DNA of 64,000 nt from Hydrogenophaga sp. Root209 (GTDB lineage: Bacteria > Pseudomonadota > Gammaproteobacteria > Burkholderiales > Burkholderiaceae_C). The notes beneath the pieces were generated by a model. That model was given only the letters and a program-made list of their open reading frames with translations, made no database searches and was not told where the DNA came from. Position numbers and translations under genes: made by a program. Where the stretch lies: contig NZ_LMIE01000012.1 of assembly GCF_001428625.1 (NCBI RefSeq), forward strand, positions 11,182-75,181, in the 5' to 3' direction. Positions 62,383-64,000 of this stretch are shown here, one piece after another; the first letter of the stretch is position 1; each line of letters opens with the position of its first letter.

Positions 62383-63336
62383 TCAAGCGGACGTGGGAGA
62401 GGTTCGCGGTGCTGCGGTCACGAGCCAGATGCCACCGCACACCAGCAGCAGGGCCACGGCGTTGCGCCAGGCCAGGATCTCTTCGCCCAGGAACAGCGCG
62501 GAGAGCAAGGCGCCAAACACCGGGATGAGGAAGTTGAACACCGACACCATGCCCACGCGGTTGTGCTTGAGCAGCGCGGCCCACAGCGCGAACGCCACGG
62601 CCGAAAGAATGGCCATGTAGAGCAGCAACGACGCTGCCGCCACCCCCATGCCCCGCAACTCGCCGCCCGTGGCATGCCCCACCAGCGACAAGGCCAGGCC
62701 ACCGATGGCCAGCTGATAGCCGGTCATGACCATGGCGTCGATCTGCTGCGACAGGCGTTTGCCGAAGATGCTGGCGGCCGAGAGCACGAAGGCCGCGATC
62801 ACGATGAAGCCGTCGCCCAACAGGGTGAACTCCGCGTCCAGCTCATGAGCGCCGCGCAGGTTCACCGCCATCACGCCCACAAAGCCCACCAGGCAACCCA
62901 GCGCCTTGCGCCGGTTGAGGCGGTCGTTGTGGAAGATGAAATGCGCCAGCAACACGCTGAAGAAGGTGCCCGTGGCGTTGAAGATGGAGGCCCTCACGCC
63001 GGTGGTGTGCGCCAGGCCGACGTAGAAGAACACGTACTGCAGCGAGGTCTGCGCCAGGCCCAGCAGGCCGATGCGGCCGAGGTCACCGCGCGAGAGCGCG
63101 AGCACTGGCCGCCCCATGGCCCGCGCCATGGCCAGCAGCAGCAGGCCCGCGAGCACGAAGCGCCAGCCAGCGAACACCAGTTGCGAGGCGGTGTCGTCGC
63201 GGCCGATGGCCAGCAGCGCGTAGCCGCTCTTGATGGCCGGGTAGGCGCTGCCCCAGAGCAGGCAACACAGCGTGGCCAGCAGGACCACGTTGCGCGGGCG
63301 GGTGAAGAAGGCAGCGCCGCTGACGCCGCTCAGCAC
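62383..63336 (-). CDS. EamA/DMT-superfamily transporter
   Basis: A 317-residue protein with ten hydrophobic segments in two EamA repeats (VVLLATLCCLLWGSAYPAIK and FIVIAAFVLSAASIFGKRL). The start is GTG 63336, which overlaps the last codons of the aldehyde dehydrogenase gene. Coupling with that gene suggests export or uptake of a sugar-acid-related compound, but the substrate is unknown. Followed by a 96-bp gap before the NnrU-type gene. Confidence 0.88.
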   Translation of the reverse strand: MLSGVSGAAFFTRPRNVVLLATLCCLLWGSAYPAIKSGYALLAIGRDDTASQLVFAGWRFVLAGLLLLAMARAMGRPVLALSRGDLGRIGLLGLAQTSLQYVFFYVGLAHTTGVRASIFNATGTFFSVLLAHFIFHNDRLNRRKALGCLVGFVGVMAVNLRGAHELDAEFTLLGDGFIVIAAFVLSAASIFGKRLSQQIDAMVMTGYQLAIGGLALSLVGHATGGELRGMGVAAASLLLYMAILSAVAFALWAALLKHNRVGMVSVFNFLIPVFGALLSALFLGEEILAWRNAVALLLVCGGIWLVTAAPRTSPTSA

Positions 63337-64000
63337 GGTCTGCCTTGGCGCGCGAGCAGCCAGGCCGGTGCGTCCTGCAGGCTCACCGGGCGCAGGAAAC
63401 GCGCCAGCGCGGCGTCGCCCACCGAGGTGGTCATGGGCGCGGTGGACGCGGGCCAGGGGCCGCCGTGCTGCTGCGCGGCCGTGACCGCCACACCCGTGGG
63501 CACGCCGGCAAACAACACGCGACCGGCAATGGCCATGGCTCCGCGCACCAGCGCGCGTGTCTCCTCCGATTCCGACTCGGCGCCCCAGATCGTCACGGTG
63601 AGGCTGCCGCCCACGGCGGCCAGCACCGCCAGCACCTCGGCGTGCGAGGCCGCGCGCACGACCAGGCTGGAGGGGCCGAACACCTCGTCGTGCAGCGCAC
63701 TCTGCCGCAGGAACTGCGCGGCACTCACCTGCAGCAGCTGCGGGCCGGGCGCCTGCGCGCTGCCGGCTTGCTGCACCAGTGGCTGCGCGCCGTGCTCGAC
63801 GAAACGCGCCACACCCGCGTCGAATGCGCGGCGCATGCCGGAGGTGAGCATGGCGTGCGGCTGTTGCGCGGCAAGCGCGGTGCCGAGCTGCGCCACGAAG
63901 GCGTCGGCGTCGGCGCCGTCGATCAGCACGATCAGGCCGGGGTTGGTGCAGAACTGGCCACAGCCCTGCACGATGGAGCCGGCCAAGGTGGTGGCCAGCT
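63330..64000 (-). CDS. Aldehyde dehydrogenase (NADP), C-terminal part; 5' end outside window
   Basis: The frame is open to the window edge. The visible 222 residues hold the catalytic Cys in GQFCTNPG, the motif DEVFGPSSLVV and GVPTGVAVTAAQQHGGPWPAS, which are typical of alpha-ketoglutaric semialdehyde (2,5-dioxovalerate) dehydrogenases of sugar-acid pathways. The substrate cannot be fixed from this part. The TGA at 63330-63332 lies within the first codons of the transporter gene. Confidence 0.9.
   Translation of the reverse strand, partial: LATTLAGSIVQGCGQFCTNPGLIVLIDGADADAFVAQLGTALAAQQPHAMLTSGMRRAFDAGVARFVEHGAQPLVQQAGSAQAPGPQLLQVSAAQFLRQSALHDEVFGPSSLVVRAASHAEVLAVLAAVGGSLTVTIWGAESESEETRALVRGAMAIAGRVLFAGVPTGVAVTAAQQHGGPWPASTAPMTTSVGDAALARFLRPVSLQDAPAWLLARQGRPC

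Overview
The window is high-G+C chromosomal DNA of a betaproteobacterium, most likely order Burkholderiales, family Comamonadaceae (Hydrogenophaga/Acidovorax/Variovorax-like). This rests on the gene orders hrcA-nadK-recN and lolB-ispE-tRNA-Gln-prs-rplY-pth, and on a palindromic intergenic repeat I recognise from that family. The genus cannot be fixed from the sequence alone.

Bases 1-2700 look like the end of an integrated element. They hold the 3' part of an IS3-family transposase with its terminal repeat, a noncoding stretch with two covarying GNRA-capped hairpin units, a small excisionase-like gene, and a tyrosine recombinase facing the 3' end of a tRNA-Arg gene. From 2701 to about 22800 the DNA is ordinary core genome: two tRNAs, hrcA, nadK, recN, rapZ, mutY, a dynamin-like GTPase, mutM, a TPR protein, lolB, ispE, tRNA-Gln, prs, rplY, pth, a ferredoxin, coaD, rsmD, an M16 peptidase pair and ftsY.

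Bases 22816-30485 hold an ECF sigma factor with a zinc-finger anti-sigma, divergent from a bufferin-type copper RiPP operon: precursor BufA, MNIO/DUF692 enzyme BufB, DUF2063 partner BufC and DoxX. It runs on into genes resembling E. coli ynjB, ynjC, ynjD and ynjF. A P2-type cation ATPase (30499-33216) follows on the other strand.

Bases 33315-39640 hold what I consider the most interesting system. It is a minus-strand cluster with the architecture of a functional-amyloid (Fap-like) secretion system: a Gly-rich secreted protein, two small secreted proteins with shared motifs, a C39-type peptidase, a coiled-coil plus beta-barrel outer-membrane protein and a sigma-54 activator. A textbook sigma-54 promoter and three copies of an 18-bp dyad lie upstream of the first gene.

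Bases 39640-50274 include a VTT-flavoprotein reductase fusion, a SelD-associated-type oxidoreductase and a selenoneine cluster. In that cluster senC, senB and senA are arranged so that the senA and senB start codons overlap on opposite strands. Bases 50371-61634 carry an EamA transporter, a large hybrid histidine kinase, and the ergothioneine genes egtD and egtB on either side of a phosphonate-type ABC transporter (phnD, phnC and two permeases). SenA and EgtB should both use hercynine made by EgtD, so the window encodes both the sulfur and the selenium branch. The right end has a PQQ-type sugar dehydrogenase, a frameshifted NnrU-family gene, another EamA transporter and a partial aldehyde dehydrogenase.
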